From positions 248,001 to 312,000 of the forward strand of contig NZ_JAGEKR010000010.1 in NCBI RefSeq assembly GCF_017565405.1: a DNA stretch of 64,000 nt, given 5' to 3'. This DNA comes from Allobranchiibius sp. CTAmp26. GTDB lineage: Bacteria; Actinomycetota; Actinomycetes; Actinomycetales; Dermatophilaceae. The notes beneath the pieces are model-generated. The model searched no databases. It had not been told where the DNA came from and was given only the letters and a program-made list of their open reading frames with translations. Shown one piece after another: positions 32,404 through 40,206 of this stretch; the stretch's first letter is position 1, and the number at the start of each line of letters is the position of its first letter. Both the position numbers and the translations under genes were made by a program.

Positions 32404-33915
32404 ATGGGATTCTCCACGCTGGTGCGGACCAAGGATGTCGAGACCGTCATCCACCAGAACGACGAGGGCGGTGCGGACCACCACGCGAGGCTCGGCAAGA
32501 GCCTCGGCGCCCGGGACCTGATGGGTTTCGGGATCGGCATCGTGATCGGCACCGGCATCTTCACCCTGACGGGAGTGGAGGCCAAGAACCACGCCGGTCC
32601 GGCGGTGGTGATCTCCTTCGCGATCGCAGGGGTCATCAGCATGCTCGCGGCGCTCTGCTACGCCGAGCTCGCCGCGGCGGTGCCGACCGCCGGCAGTTCC
32701 TACACGTACGCGTACACGACGATCGGTGAGATCTTCGCCTGGATCATCGCGTGGGACCTGATCCTGGAGTTCGCCCTGGGCGCGGCGGTGGTCGCGCGCG
32801 GTTGGTCCGGATACCTGCAGTCGTCGTTCAACCTGCCGCAGGCGTTCTTCGGTGAGGAGCACTCGGTCGTCAACCTCGGCGCCGTGTTCATCGCCGCAGT
32901 CCTGGGCGTGATCGCCGCGGTCGGCATCCGCGAATCCAAGTGGGTGACCAACGCGTTGGTCGCGATCAAGGTGTCGATCTGCGTCTTCGTCATCGTCGTC
33001 GGCATCTTCTTCGTCAAGGCCGCCAACTACAAGCCCTACATCCCGCCGTCCCGCCCGGACACCTCCGGCAAGTCGGGCCTGTCCCAGCCGCTGTGGCAGT
33101 GGGCCTCCGGGTCGCACGCCACGGCGTACGGGCTCACCGGCGTGCTCGTCGCGACGGCCGTGGTCTTCTTCGCCTACAGCGGTTTCGAGGCGGTGGCCAA
33201 CCTCGCCGAGGAGACCAAGGACCCCGCCAAGGACATGCCGCGCGGCCTCATCGGCACCCTGGTCATCTGCACGGTCCTCTACCTGGCCGTGTGCGCGGTG
33301 CTCACCGGGATGGTCAAGTACACCGCCCTGTCCGAGGGCGCGCCGATCTCGGACGCGTTCAAACAGGTCGGGATGGGCTGGGCCAACGTCGTGATCGGCA
33401 TCGCTGCGGTCTGTGGTCTGAGCTCGGTGATCCTCGTCGACATCGTGGCCATGGGCCGGATCGGCTTCGCGCTGTGCCGCGACGGCCTGCTGCCCCCGTC
33501 GGTCGGTCAGGTCCATCCGAAGTTCAAGACGCCGTTCCGGATCACCATCTTCACCACGATCGTGGTCTGCATCCTCGCCGCGTTCGTCCCGCTGGCCACC
33601 CTGGCCGAGATGGTCAGCATCGGCACGCTCTTCGCGTTCGTGGTGGTGGCGATCGCGGTCGCCGTGCTGCGACGTACGAAGCCGAAGATGAAGCGGCCGT
33701 TCCGGACTCCCGCGATCCCGTGGCTGCCGATCGTCTCGGCCGTGTCCTGCGTCGCCCTCATGAGCAGCCTGGCCGTCGAGACCTGGATCCGGTTCCTCAT
33801 CTGGCTCGTCATCGGACTGCTCGTCTACGTCTTCTACGGGCGCAAGCACTCCCGCCTCGCGACCGGGGAGAAGGCCATCCCCGGCGTGGACGACGCCGAC
33901 CCCGTCGACGCCTGA
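32404..33915 (+). CDS. APC-superfamily amino acid permease, CAT type
   Basis: 503 residues with about 12 membrane segments. LMGFGIGIVIGTGIFTLTGV is the conserved first helix with the GxGIF break. SFAIAGVISMLAALCYAELA and FAYSGFEAVANLAEETKDP (helix 6 GFE motif) match cationic amino acid transporter-like permeases (YfnA, CAT family). It imports amino acids with protons at the plasma membrane; the substrate is not predictable. Convergent with the MMPL gene, sharing a bidirectional hairpin. Confidence 0.87.
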   Translation: MGFSTLVRTKDVETVIHQNDEGGADHHARLGKSLGARDLMGFGIGIVIGTGIFTLTGVEAKNHAGPAVVISFAIAGVISMLAALCYAELAAAVPTAGSSYTYAYTTIGEIFAWIIAWDLILEFALGAAVVARGWSGYLQSSFNLPQAFFGEEHSVVNLGAVFIAAVLGVIAAVGIRESKWVTNALVAIKVSICVFVIVVGIFFVKAANYKPYIPPSRPDTSGKSGLSQPLWQWASGSHATAYGLTGVLVATAVVFFAYSGFEAVANLAEETKDPAKDMPRGLIGTLVICTVLYLAVCAVLTGMVKYTALSEGAPISDAFKQVGMGWANVVIGIAAVCGLSSVILVDIVAMGRIGFALCRDGLLPPSVGQVHPKFKTPFRITIFTTIVVCILAAFVPLATLAEMVSIGTLFAFVVVAIAVAVLRRTKPKMKRPFRTPAIPWLPIVSAVSCVALMSSLAVETWIRFLIWLVIGLLVYVFYGRKHSRLATGEKAIPGVDDADPVDA

Positions 33916-33920
33916 CCGGC

Positions 33921-33951
33921 CGCGGGTCGCACCTACGAGGTGTGACCCGCG
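33921..33951. terminator. Bidirectional terminator hairpin
   Basis: CGCGGGTCGCACC (33921-33933) pairs with GGTGTGACCCGCG (33939-33951), one G-U wobble, loop TACGA. It sits between the convergent permease and MMPL genes and includes the last codons of the MMPL gene. No T-run, as usual in this type of genome. Confidence 0.6.
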
Positions 33952-36158
33952 TGCCGGGGCACGCCCGCCTGCGGTGACTGCGGCTCGGGCTCGGGCTCCA
34001 GGTGCGGCAGCGCCCGGTCCAGCCACCCCGGTAGCCACCAGTTGGTCCGTCCGAACAGGAACATCGTGGCGGGCACGATGACCAGCCGGATCACGGACGC
34101 GTCCAGCAGCACGCTGACCCCGAGCCCCAACGCGAGCATCTTGATGACGACGTTGCTGGAGAGAAGGAACGAGAAGAAGACGCTGGCCATGATCAGCGCG
34201 GCGCAGGTGATGACCTTGGCGGTCACCGCCATCCCGTCCGCGACGCTCAGGCCGTTGTCCTGGGTGGCCACCCAGCGTTCGCGGATGCGCGAGAGCAGGA
34301 AGACCTCGTAGTCCATCGACAGCCCGAAGACGATGGCGAACATCATCATGGGCACGTAGGACTCGATCGGCACCTTCTCGTGCACCCCGAGCAGCGAGCC
34401 GCCCCAGCCCCATTGGAAGACGGCGACCACGACGCCGTACGCCGCGCCGATCGAGAACAGGTTCGCGATCGCGGCTTTCAGGGCGAGCAACGGACTGCGG
34501 AAGCTCGCCAGGAGCAGGACGAACGACGCCGCGACCACCACGGCGATTATGACGGGCAGCCGGGCGGCGACCTGATCACGGAACTCGAGGTTCCCCGCGA
34601 GGGTGCCGGTCACATAGCCGGTCGCCTTCGAGCCGGCCAGCGCCTTCGGCAGGGTGGTGTCGCGCAACGTCCCCACCAGGGCGTCGGTCTTGGCGTCCTG
34701 CGGGCCGGTGGTGGGAATGACGTTCGCTACCAACAGCTTCCCGTCGGACGTCGGCTGGGGCGTTGTGGCGGACGCCACGCCGTGGGTGGAGGCGAGGTCC
34801 TTCTGCAGGGTGGACCCCAGCTGCTGGGCCGACGTCGAGGACATGCCGGACGGGAGTTGCACCACGATCGCGATCGGACCGTTGGCGCCGACTCCGAACC
34901 CCTTGCTGATGGCGTCGTAGGCCCGGGCATCTGTGTACGACGGCGGGTCGGCACCCTCGTCCACGTGGCCGATCGTCATGGACAGCACGGGTATCGCGAT
35001 GATGACCAGGACCGCCAGACCGGAGAGCAGGTAGGTCCACGGGCGCCGTTCGACGGCGACGGCGTACCGGTGCCACGGCGTCTCGGCGCCGCTGATGTCG
35101 CTCTCCGCACTCGGCGCGCGCACCCGCAACCGGTCGATCGAGTGACCGGCCAGGCCGAACATCGCCGGCACCAGGGTCACCGATGCCGCGGCCGCGACAG
35201 CGACCGCGATCGACGCGGCGGCACCCAATTTGCCGATGAACGTGATGCCCGAGGCGAACAGGCCGAGCATGGCGATGACGACCGTGATGCCGGCGATGAG
35301 CACCGCGCGGCCGCTGGTCGCCGTCGTCCGTCCCGCGGACTCGACCGGGTCCATCCCGTCCATCACGTGCTGCCGGTGGCGGGTCGTGAGGAACAGTCCG
35401 TAGTCGATGCCGACGCCCAGCCCGATCATCACGGCCAGCGTGGGCGACACCGACGCGAACTCGGTGGCAGCGGCGACCATCCCGAGGACGCCGAGGCCGG
35501 TCCCCACGCCGAGCGCGGCGGTCAGGATCGGCAGCCCCGCGGCGTACACGCTGCCGAAACCGATCAGCAGCACCAGGATGGCCACCGCGATGCCGATCAG
35601 CTCCGAGGTGAGGTGGGCGTTCTCGGGGCGGGCCGCCTGACCCAGGACCCCGCCGTAGTCGACGTGCACCCCGGCGCTGCGTGCAGGAGCCACCGCGTGG
35701 TCGACCGACTGCACGTAGGAGGAGCCCAGCGTCGTGGGGTTGACGTCGAAATGCACCGTCGCGTACGACGTGCGGCCGTCCTTGGACGTCGTCGCGACAG
35801 CCAACGGGTCGCCCACCGACAGCACGTGCGGCAGCGCACCGACCGCCTGCGCGGACGACTTGATCGGGCTGGAGTGCTGCGACAGCGATCCCGTCGGCAC
35901 CGTGAAGACCAGTTGCCCGCTCTGACCACCGGAGGAGGGCGCGTGCTGCTTCAGCAACTGCGCGCCCTCCTGGGCCGAGGAGCCGGGCAGCGAGAAGTCG
36001 TCCGAGTACGTCGACCCGATGGCGCGGCTGCCGAGGCTCGCGCCCGCGAGCAGCACCACCCACACCACCAGGACGATCCAGGCGTGCACGGCGCAGAATC
36101 TCCCCAGCCGGTACAACGAGCCCTTCGCCGTCTGCGGTGGATCCTCGGTGGTGCCCAT
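33933..36158 (-). CDS. MMPL-family RND transporter
   Basis: 741 residues from the ATG at 36158; a TTG at 36206 is possible. Twelve-helix layout: one helix near residue 35 (HAWIVLVVWVVLLAGASLGS), an extracytoplasmic domain (40-195), a five-helix block, a second large domain and a final block. VMIGLGVGIDYGLFLTTRHR and IVFGLSMDYEVFLLSRIRER are the two MMPL family D-Y motifs in helices 4 and 10 used for proton relay. Related proteins export lipids or drugs to the envelope. The last 30 residues are Pro/Glu-rich. Divergent TetR gene and two operators suggest inducible export. Confidence 0.88.
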   Translation of the reverse strand: MGTTEDPPQTAKGSLYRLGRFCAVHAWIVLVVWVVLLAGASLGSRAIGSTYSDDFSLPGSSAQEGAQLLKQHAPSSGGQSGQLVFTVPTGSLSQHSSPIKSSAQAVGALPHVLSVGDPLAVATTSKDGRTSYATVHFDVNPTTLGSSYVQSVDHAVAPARSAGVHVDYGGVLGQAARPENAHLTSELIGIAVAILVLLIGFGSVYAAGLPILTAALGVGTGLGVLGMVAAATEFASVSPTLAVMIGLGVGIDYGLFLTTRHRQHVMDGMDPVESAGRTTATSGRAVLIAGITVVIAMLGLFASGITFIGKLGAAASIAVAVAAAASVTLVPAMFGLAGHSIDRLRVRAPSAESDISGAETPWHRYAVAVERRPWTYLLSGLAVLVIIAIPVLSMTIGHVDEGADPPSYTDARAYDAISKGFGVGANGPIAIVVQLPSGMSSTSAQQLGSTLQKDLASTHGVASATTPQPTSDGKLLVANVIPTTGPQDAKTDALVGTLRDTTLPKALAGSKATGYVTGTLAGNLEFRDQVAARLPVIIAVVVAASFVLLLASFRSPLLALKAAIANLFSIGAAYGVVVAVFQWGWGGSLLGVHEKVPIESYVPMMMFAIVFGLSMDYEVFLLSRIRERWVATQDNGLSVADGMAVTAKVITCAALIMASVFFSFLLSSNVVIKMLALGLGVSVLLDASVIRLVIVPATMFLFGRTNWWLPGWLDRALPHLEPEPEPQSPQAGVPRHAGHTS

Positions 36159-36206
36159 CAGCGACTCGAGGATTCGTTGGAAGTGGGGGTCACAACACCC
36201 CGCCAA

Positions 36207-36248
36207 AGTGTCATAACTGACACTAAAGCTAAAATGTCACACGTGACA
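36207..36248. promoter_or_regulatory. TetR operators between MMPL and TetR genes
   Basis: Two inverted repeats in an A/T-richer stretch: AGTGTCA-TAAC-TGACACT (36207-36224) and TGTCAC-AC-GTGACA (36235-36248). Both share TGTCA/TGACA half-sites, suggesting one protein binds both. They precede the MMPL start (36158) and the TetR start (36268), consistent with dual control. Confidence 0.72.
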
Positions 36249-36267
36249 AGATGTGGAGTGAGCTCGA

Positions 36268-36885
36268 ATGAGTGAAGAGCCCGGCCGCCGGGAAGCGAAC
36301 AAACGTGCGACCCGTGAGGCGCTCCAAGAAGCCGCCGACCGGCTGTTCGCCGAGCGAGGGTACGAGCAGACGACGGTGCGGGACATCGCCGCCGCAGCGC
36401 GGGTGACCCCGCGGACCTTCTTCCGCTACTTCGGCGGCAAGGAGGAGCTGATCGTCGACGAAGCGCTGAGCTGGCTGCCTCGCCTGACCGCCGCCATTCG
36501 CCTGCGGCCGCCCCAGGAGACGCCGCTCACCGCCGTCCTCCTCTCCCTCGCCGACGTGTCCGCCCAGCTGCGCGACCAGGGCCTGCCCGCACCGGTACTG
36601 CTCTTCGCGGAGGGGCCGCCCAGCACCCGGTTGCGCCTGCGCGGGCCCGCGTTGCTGCTGCGTTTCGAGGAGGGCATCGCCGATGCCCTCCTCGACCGTC
36701 TCTGCACCGATCGACCGGTCGACGACGCCGTGCGCTACGAGAGCGAGGTCTACGCCCGCGCTGCGGTCGCGGCCATGCGCAGCGCGATGATCAGGGACTG
36801 GGCACAGCGGGCCGGTGGCGCGACCGAACCCATCCCGTTGGGGGAGCTGATGCGTACGGCGTTCGCCCTCACCTCCGCGTCCTGA
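36268..36885 (+). CDS. TetR-family regulator
   Basis: 205 residues. ANKRATREALQEAADRLFAE opens the domain, then TVRDIAAAARVTPRTFFRYF is the helix-turn-helix with the TxxxFxxYF ending. The C-terminal part (ALLLRFEEGIADALLDRLCT) is a variable ligand domain. It is divergent from the MMPL transporter and probably represses it; two matching palindromes lie between them. Followed by a hairpin at 36889-36910. Confidence 0.87.
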   Translation: MSEEPGRREANKRATREALQEAADRLFAERGYEQTTVRDIAAAARVTPRTFFRYFGGKEELIVDEALSWLPRLTAAIRLRPPQETPLTAVLLSLADVSAQLRDQGLPAPVLLFAEGPPSTRLRLRGPALLLRFEEGIADALLDRLCTDRPVDDAVRYESEVYARAAVAAMRSAMIRDWAQRAGGATEPIPLGELMRTAFALTSAS

Positions 36886-36888
36886 GCC

Positions 36889-36910
36889 CCCGCCGGACCG
36901 ATCCGGCGGG
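36889..36910 (+). terminator. Terminator hairpin after TetR gene
   Basis: CCCGCCGGA (36889-36897) and TCCGGCGGG (36902-36910) form a perfect 9-bp stem with loop CCGA directly after the TetR stop. No T-run. Confidence 0.55.
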
Positions 36911-36993
36911 CGCAGAGGATCGCGAGCGGCCGGCGCCCCCGGGCGTCGAAAGCGGACGCCCTGCGATCCGGGCGACCGGCGTACTGTCGAAAC

Positions 36994-37950
36994 ATGAGCA
37001 CTGCACCCGCCCACCTGCTCGAGGAGCTCGAGCCCGTCGTCGCGCAGAACCTCGACCGACACCTCGGGTTGGCACAGGAGTGGCATCCGCACGACTACGT
37101 CCCGTGGAGCGAGGGACGCGACTTCGCCGCCATGGGTGGGGAGGACTGGGCGCCGGAGCAGTCCCGCCTCTCCGAGGTGGGCAAGGCCGCGATGATCACC
37201 AACCTGCTCACCGAGGACAACCTGCCGTCCTACCACCGCGAGATTGCAACCCGCTTCGGGCGTGACGGTGCCTGGGGCACCTGGGTCGGTCGGTGGACCG
37301 CCGAGGAGAACCGGCACGGCATCGCGATGCGCGACTACCTCGTCGTCACCCGCGGGGTGGACCCGGTCGAGTTGGAGCGCGCGCGGATGGACTATATGAC
37401 CTCCGGCTACGACTCCGGTGACAAGACACCTCTGGAAGCGGTCACCTACGTCTCGTTCCAGGAGCTGGCGACGCGCGTGTCGCACCGCAACACCGGCAAG
37501 GTCACCGGCGACCCGGTCGCCGACAAGCTGCTGGCGCGGATCTCCAAGGACGAGAACCTGCACATGGTCTTCTACCGCAACATCGTGGAGGCCGCGCTCA
37601 AGATCGCGCCCGACGCGACGATGCGGGCGATCGCCGACGAGGTGATCGGGTTCGAGATGCCCGGCGCGACGATGGCGGGTTTCCGTCGCAACTCGATGAT
37701 GATCGCCAAGGCCGGCGTCTACGACCTGCGGCTGCACCACGACGAGGTCATCGCCCCGATCCTGAAGTACTGGAACGTGGACGGGCTGACGGGCCTCGGC
37801 CCGGAGGGTGAGAAGGCCCGCGAGGAGCTGGCGACGTTCATGGCTGGCCTGGACGAGCAGGCGACCCGCTTCGTGGACCGCCGCGCCGAGAGTCGCGCCC
37901 GGACCGCCGCCCGGTCCGAGTCCGGCGAGACACCCGACATCGCCAGCTGA
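36994..37950 (+). CDS. Acyl-ACP desaturase (fatty acid desaturase type 2)
   Basis: 318 residues. Ferritin-like di-iron enzyme: LLTEDNLPSYHREIATRFG and WTAEENRHGIAMRDYLVVT (ExxH), then ISKDENLHMVFYRNIVEAAL (ExxH) supply the metal ligands, matching soluble DesA-type acyl-ACP desaturases of Actinobacteria. It introduces a cis double bond into acyl chains bound to ACP, using oxygen and ferredoxin electrons, in the cytoplasm. The C-terminal 25 residues are Arg/Ser-rich. No adjacent lipid genes. Confidence 0.9.
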   Translation: MSTAPAHLLEELEPVVAQNLDRHLGLAQEWHPHDYVPWSEGRDFAAMGGEDWAPEQSRLSEVGKAAMITNLLTEDNLPSYHREIATRFGRDGAWGTWVGRWTAEENRHGIAMRDYLVVTRGVDPVELERARMDYMTSGYDSGDKTPLEAVTYVSFQELATRVSHRNTGKVTGDPVADKLLARISKDENLHMVFYRNIVEAALKIAPDATMRAIADEVIGFEMPGATMAGFRRNSMMIAKAGVYDLRLHHDEVIAPILKYWNVDGLTGLGPEGEKAREELATFMAGLDEQATRFVDRRAESRARTAARSESGETPDIAS

Positions 37951-38022
37951 CGACGGTCCCTCTCGGCCGACCCGCGTCCAGCGCACTAGCGTGTGGACGT
38001 CGTCCGGTCCGAGGGAGTGCGC

Positions 38023-38811
38023 ATGTATGGGTCGGGGCATCTGACCGAGTTGTTCCGGGCACTGGACCTCACCGGAGTACTCGCCAACGCCGTGCTCGGC
38101 GGGGTCATCGCCCGCACGGAGAAGCTGGACCCGTTCGGTTTCGCGACCCTGGCGGTGCTGTCGGGGTTGGGCGGCGGACTGATCCGCGACGTACTGCTGC
38201 AGCACGGCACCCCCGTGGCCCTGACGGACTACGCCTACCTGTTGACCGCCCTCGTCGGTGCGGTGATCACCTTCGTCATCCGCGTCGAGGGTCGCGCCTG
38301 GGACAAGGTCTGGCCGGTGATCGACGCGCTGGCACTCGGGACGTGGGCCGCGGCCGGCGCGGCGAAGACCCTCGCGGCCGGTCTCGGCTGGTTGCCCGCG
38401 GTGCTCCTGGGGATGATCACCGCGGTGGGCGGCGGAGCGGTGCGCGATGTCGTCCTGCGCCGCATCCCCGGGGTGCTCGGCGGCAACACCCTCTACGCCA
38501 CGTGTGCGCTCGCGGGCGCGGGTCTGCTCGTGCTGCTCTCCGAGAACGGCCACCCCACCGTCGGCCTCGTCGCGGCGACGATCTTCGCCGCTGGTCTCTG
38601 CCTGATCGCGCGGTGGCGGGGCTGGATGCTTCCGAACGCCGACGCCTGGTCGCCCGCCCGGGTGGTGCCCCCGGCGTACCGGCAGCGGATCCGCCAGAAG
38701 ATCGATCCCGACGCCCGGATGTGGCGACGGATCCGCTCGGATGACTCCCCGCGCAACTCGGCTCCCGACAGCACGTCATCCGACCCCGCTCGACCCGAGG
38801 AGACACCATGA
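38023..38811 (+). CDS. TRIC-type/UPF0126 membrane protein
   Basis: 262 residues from an ATG after GAGGGAGTGCGC. Two pseudo-repeats of a three-helix unit: GGVIARTEKLDPFGFATLAV with GGGLIRDVLLQHG, and GMITAVGGGAVRDVVLRRIPG. The GGGxxRD glycine motifs match trimeric intracellular cation (TRIC) channels, including bacterial UPF0126 proteins. Forms a plasma-membrane cation channel, K+ preferred in related proteins. The hydrophilic tail (residues 220-262) is Arg/Pro/Asp-rich. It is coupled by ATGA to the M20 amidohydrolase gene. Confidence 0.88.
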   Translation: MYGSGHLTELFRALDLTGVLANAVLGGVIARTEKLDPFGFATLAVLSGLGGGLIRDVLLQHGTPVALTDYAYLLTALVGAVITFVIRVEGRAWDKVWPVIDALALGTWAAAGAAKTLAAGLGWLPAVLLGMITAVGGGAVRDVVLRRIPGVLGGNTLYATCALAGAGLLVLLSENGHPTVGLVAATIFAAGLCLIARWRGWMLPNADAWSPARVVPPAYRQRIRQKIDPDARMWRRIRSDDSPRNSAPDSTSSDPARPEETP

Positions 38812-40079
38812 ACGACACCACGCCCGCGGCGCGAGTCCTGCAAGGACTGCAGAACGACCGCGCGGACCTCGAGGACTTCTACCGCCACCTGCACCAGCAT
38901 CCCGAGCTGTCACACCAGGAGACCGCCACGGCGGAGAGCGTGCGCAGCCGCCTCGAGGACGCCGGGTACGACGTCAGCTTCGGCATCGGCGGCACCGGCG
39001 TGGTGGGGGTCCTGCGCAACGGCGACGGGCCGCGGGTGCTGTTGCGCGCCGACATGGATGCGCTCCCCGTGCAGGAGGCCACCGGCCTGGCCTACGCGAG
39101 CACGGTGACCACGACCGACCCGTCGGGCGACACCGTGCCGGTGATGCACGCCTGCGGCCACGACGTGCACGTGACCGCGCTGCTCGGAGCGGCGGGCCTG
39201 ATGGCCTCATCCCGGGACCAGTGGAAGGGCACGCTCGTGGCGCTCTTCCAACCGGCCGAGGAGGTCGGCGACGGTGCGCGCGGCATGGTCGACGACGGTG
39301 CATTCGCCGACGCGGTCGGCGCGGTCGACGTGGCCCTCGCCCAGCACGTGATGCCGGTCCCCGCCGGGCGGATCGGCACCCGCCCGGGCGCGATCCTGTC
39401 GGCCGCCGACAGCATGCGCGTCACCGTCCACGGCCGAGGCGCCCACGGGTCGATGCCACAGGCCGCCATCGACCCCGTGGTGCTCGCGGCCATGATCGTC
39501 GTCCGTCTGCAGACCGTGGTCTCCCGCGAGGTCGCACCGACCGAGCCCGCGGTGCTCACCATCGGCAGCCTGCGGGCCGGCTCCAAGAGCAACGTGATCG
39601 GCGACCACGCCGTCCTCGAGCTGAACGTGCGCACCTACAACGAACAGACGCGCACCAGCGTGCTCGACGCCGTACGCCGGATCGTCACGGCCGAATGCCA
39701 GGCCTCGGACAGCCCCAAGCCACCGGAGTTCGAGCTCTTCGACCGGTTCCCCGCGACCACGAACGACACGGCGACGACGGAGAAGGTCGCCGCGGCGTTC
39801 GCCGACCACTTCGGCGAGCGCCACTTCGACGCACCGCTGGAGAGCGCGAGCGAGGACTTCAGCGACCTGCCCGAGGCGCTGGGCGTGCCCTACAGCTACT
39901 GGATCTTCGGAGGCGCCGACCCGTCGGCCTACCAGGCGGCGGAGGACGCGGGGCGAGTCGCGCAGGACATCCCCGTGAACCACTCACCCTTCTTCGCGCC
40001 GGTCCTGCAGCCCACCCTCGACACCGGCGTCGAGGCGCTGGTCGTCGCCGCGCTCGCCTACCTCGGCACCGGTGGCTGA
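38808..40079 (+). CDS. M20-family amidohydrolase
   Basis: 423 residues, starting inside the previous stop (ATGA). FYRHLHQHPELSHQETATAE, VLLRADMDALPVQE, VMHACGHDVHVTALLGAA (CGHDxH) and LFQPAEEVGDGARGMVDDG (Glu-Glu) contribute the two-metal site, and VTVHGRGAHGSMPQAAIDPV the lid His. This is the amidohydrolase/peptidase M20D pattern (N-acyl amino acid or hippurate hydrolase type). Cytoplasmic; hydrolyses an N-acyl bond of an amino acid, exact substrate unknown. Confidence 0.9.
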   Translation: MNDTTPAARVLQGLQNDRADLEDFYRHLHQHPELSHQETATAESVRSRLEDAGYDVSFGIGGTGVVGVLRNGDGPRVLLRADMDALPVQEATGLAYASTVTTTDPSGDTVPVMHACGHDVHVTALLGAAGLMASSRDQWKGTLVALFQPAEEVGDGARGMVDDGAFADAVGAVDVALAQHVMPVPAGRIGTRPGAILSAADSMRVTVHGRGAHGSMPQAAIDPVVLAAMIVVRLQTVVSREVAPTEPAVLTIGSLRAGSKSNVIGDHAVLELNVRTYNEQTRTSVLDAVRRIVTAECQASDSPKPPEFELFDRFPATTNDTATTEKVAAAFADHFGERHFDAPLESASEDFSDLPEALGVPYSYWIFGGADPSAYQAAEDAGRVAQDIPVNHSPFFAPVLQPTLDTGVEALVVAALAYLGTGG

Positions 40080-40171
40080 GCCCACCGGATCCGACCGGTT
40101 TCGACCGAAGTACGTCGTGAAGATTCAATATCGGTCATAAACAGCCACTATGTGATCCGAAATGACGGGTC

Positions 40172-40200
40172 TTGACACATTCTTGATACGGGTGGAATGT
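40172..40200 (+). promoter_or_regulatory. Promoter of the glutaminase gene
   Basis: A consensus -35 box TTGACA (40172-40177), a 17-nt spacer and GAATGT (40195-40200) as -10. The expected RNA start coincides with the ATG at 40207, so the message may be leaderless. The flanking 40095-40200 DNA is unusually A/T-rich for this genome. Confidence 0.55.
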
Positions 40201-40206
40201 GCCCGT

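Noticed and set aside
31780-34413. Very long minus-strand frame antisense to the permease and aldo-keto reductase genes
   Set aside because: Asp/Arg/His-rich antisense shadow; the plus-strand proteins have complete family motifs.
36229-38553. Very long minus-strand frame antisense to TetR, desaturase and TRIC genes
   Set aside because: Same reason: antisense composition without domain motifs.
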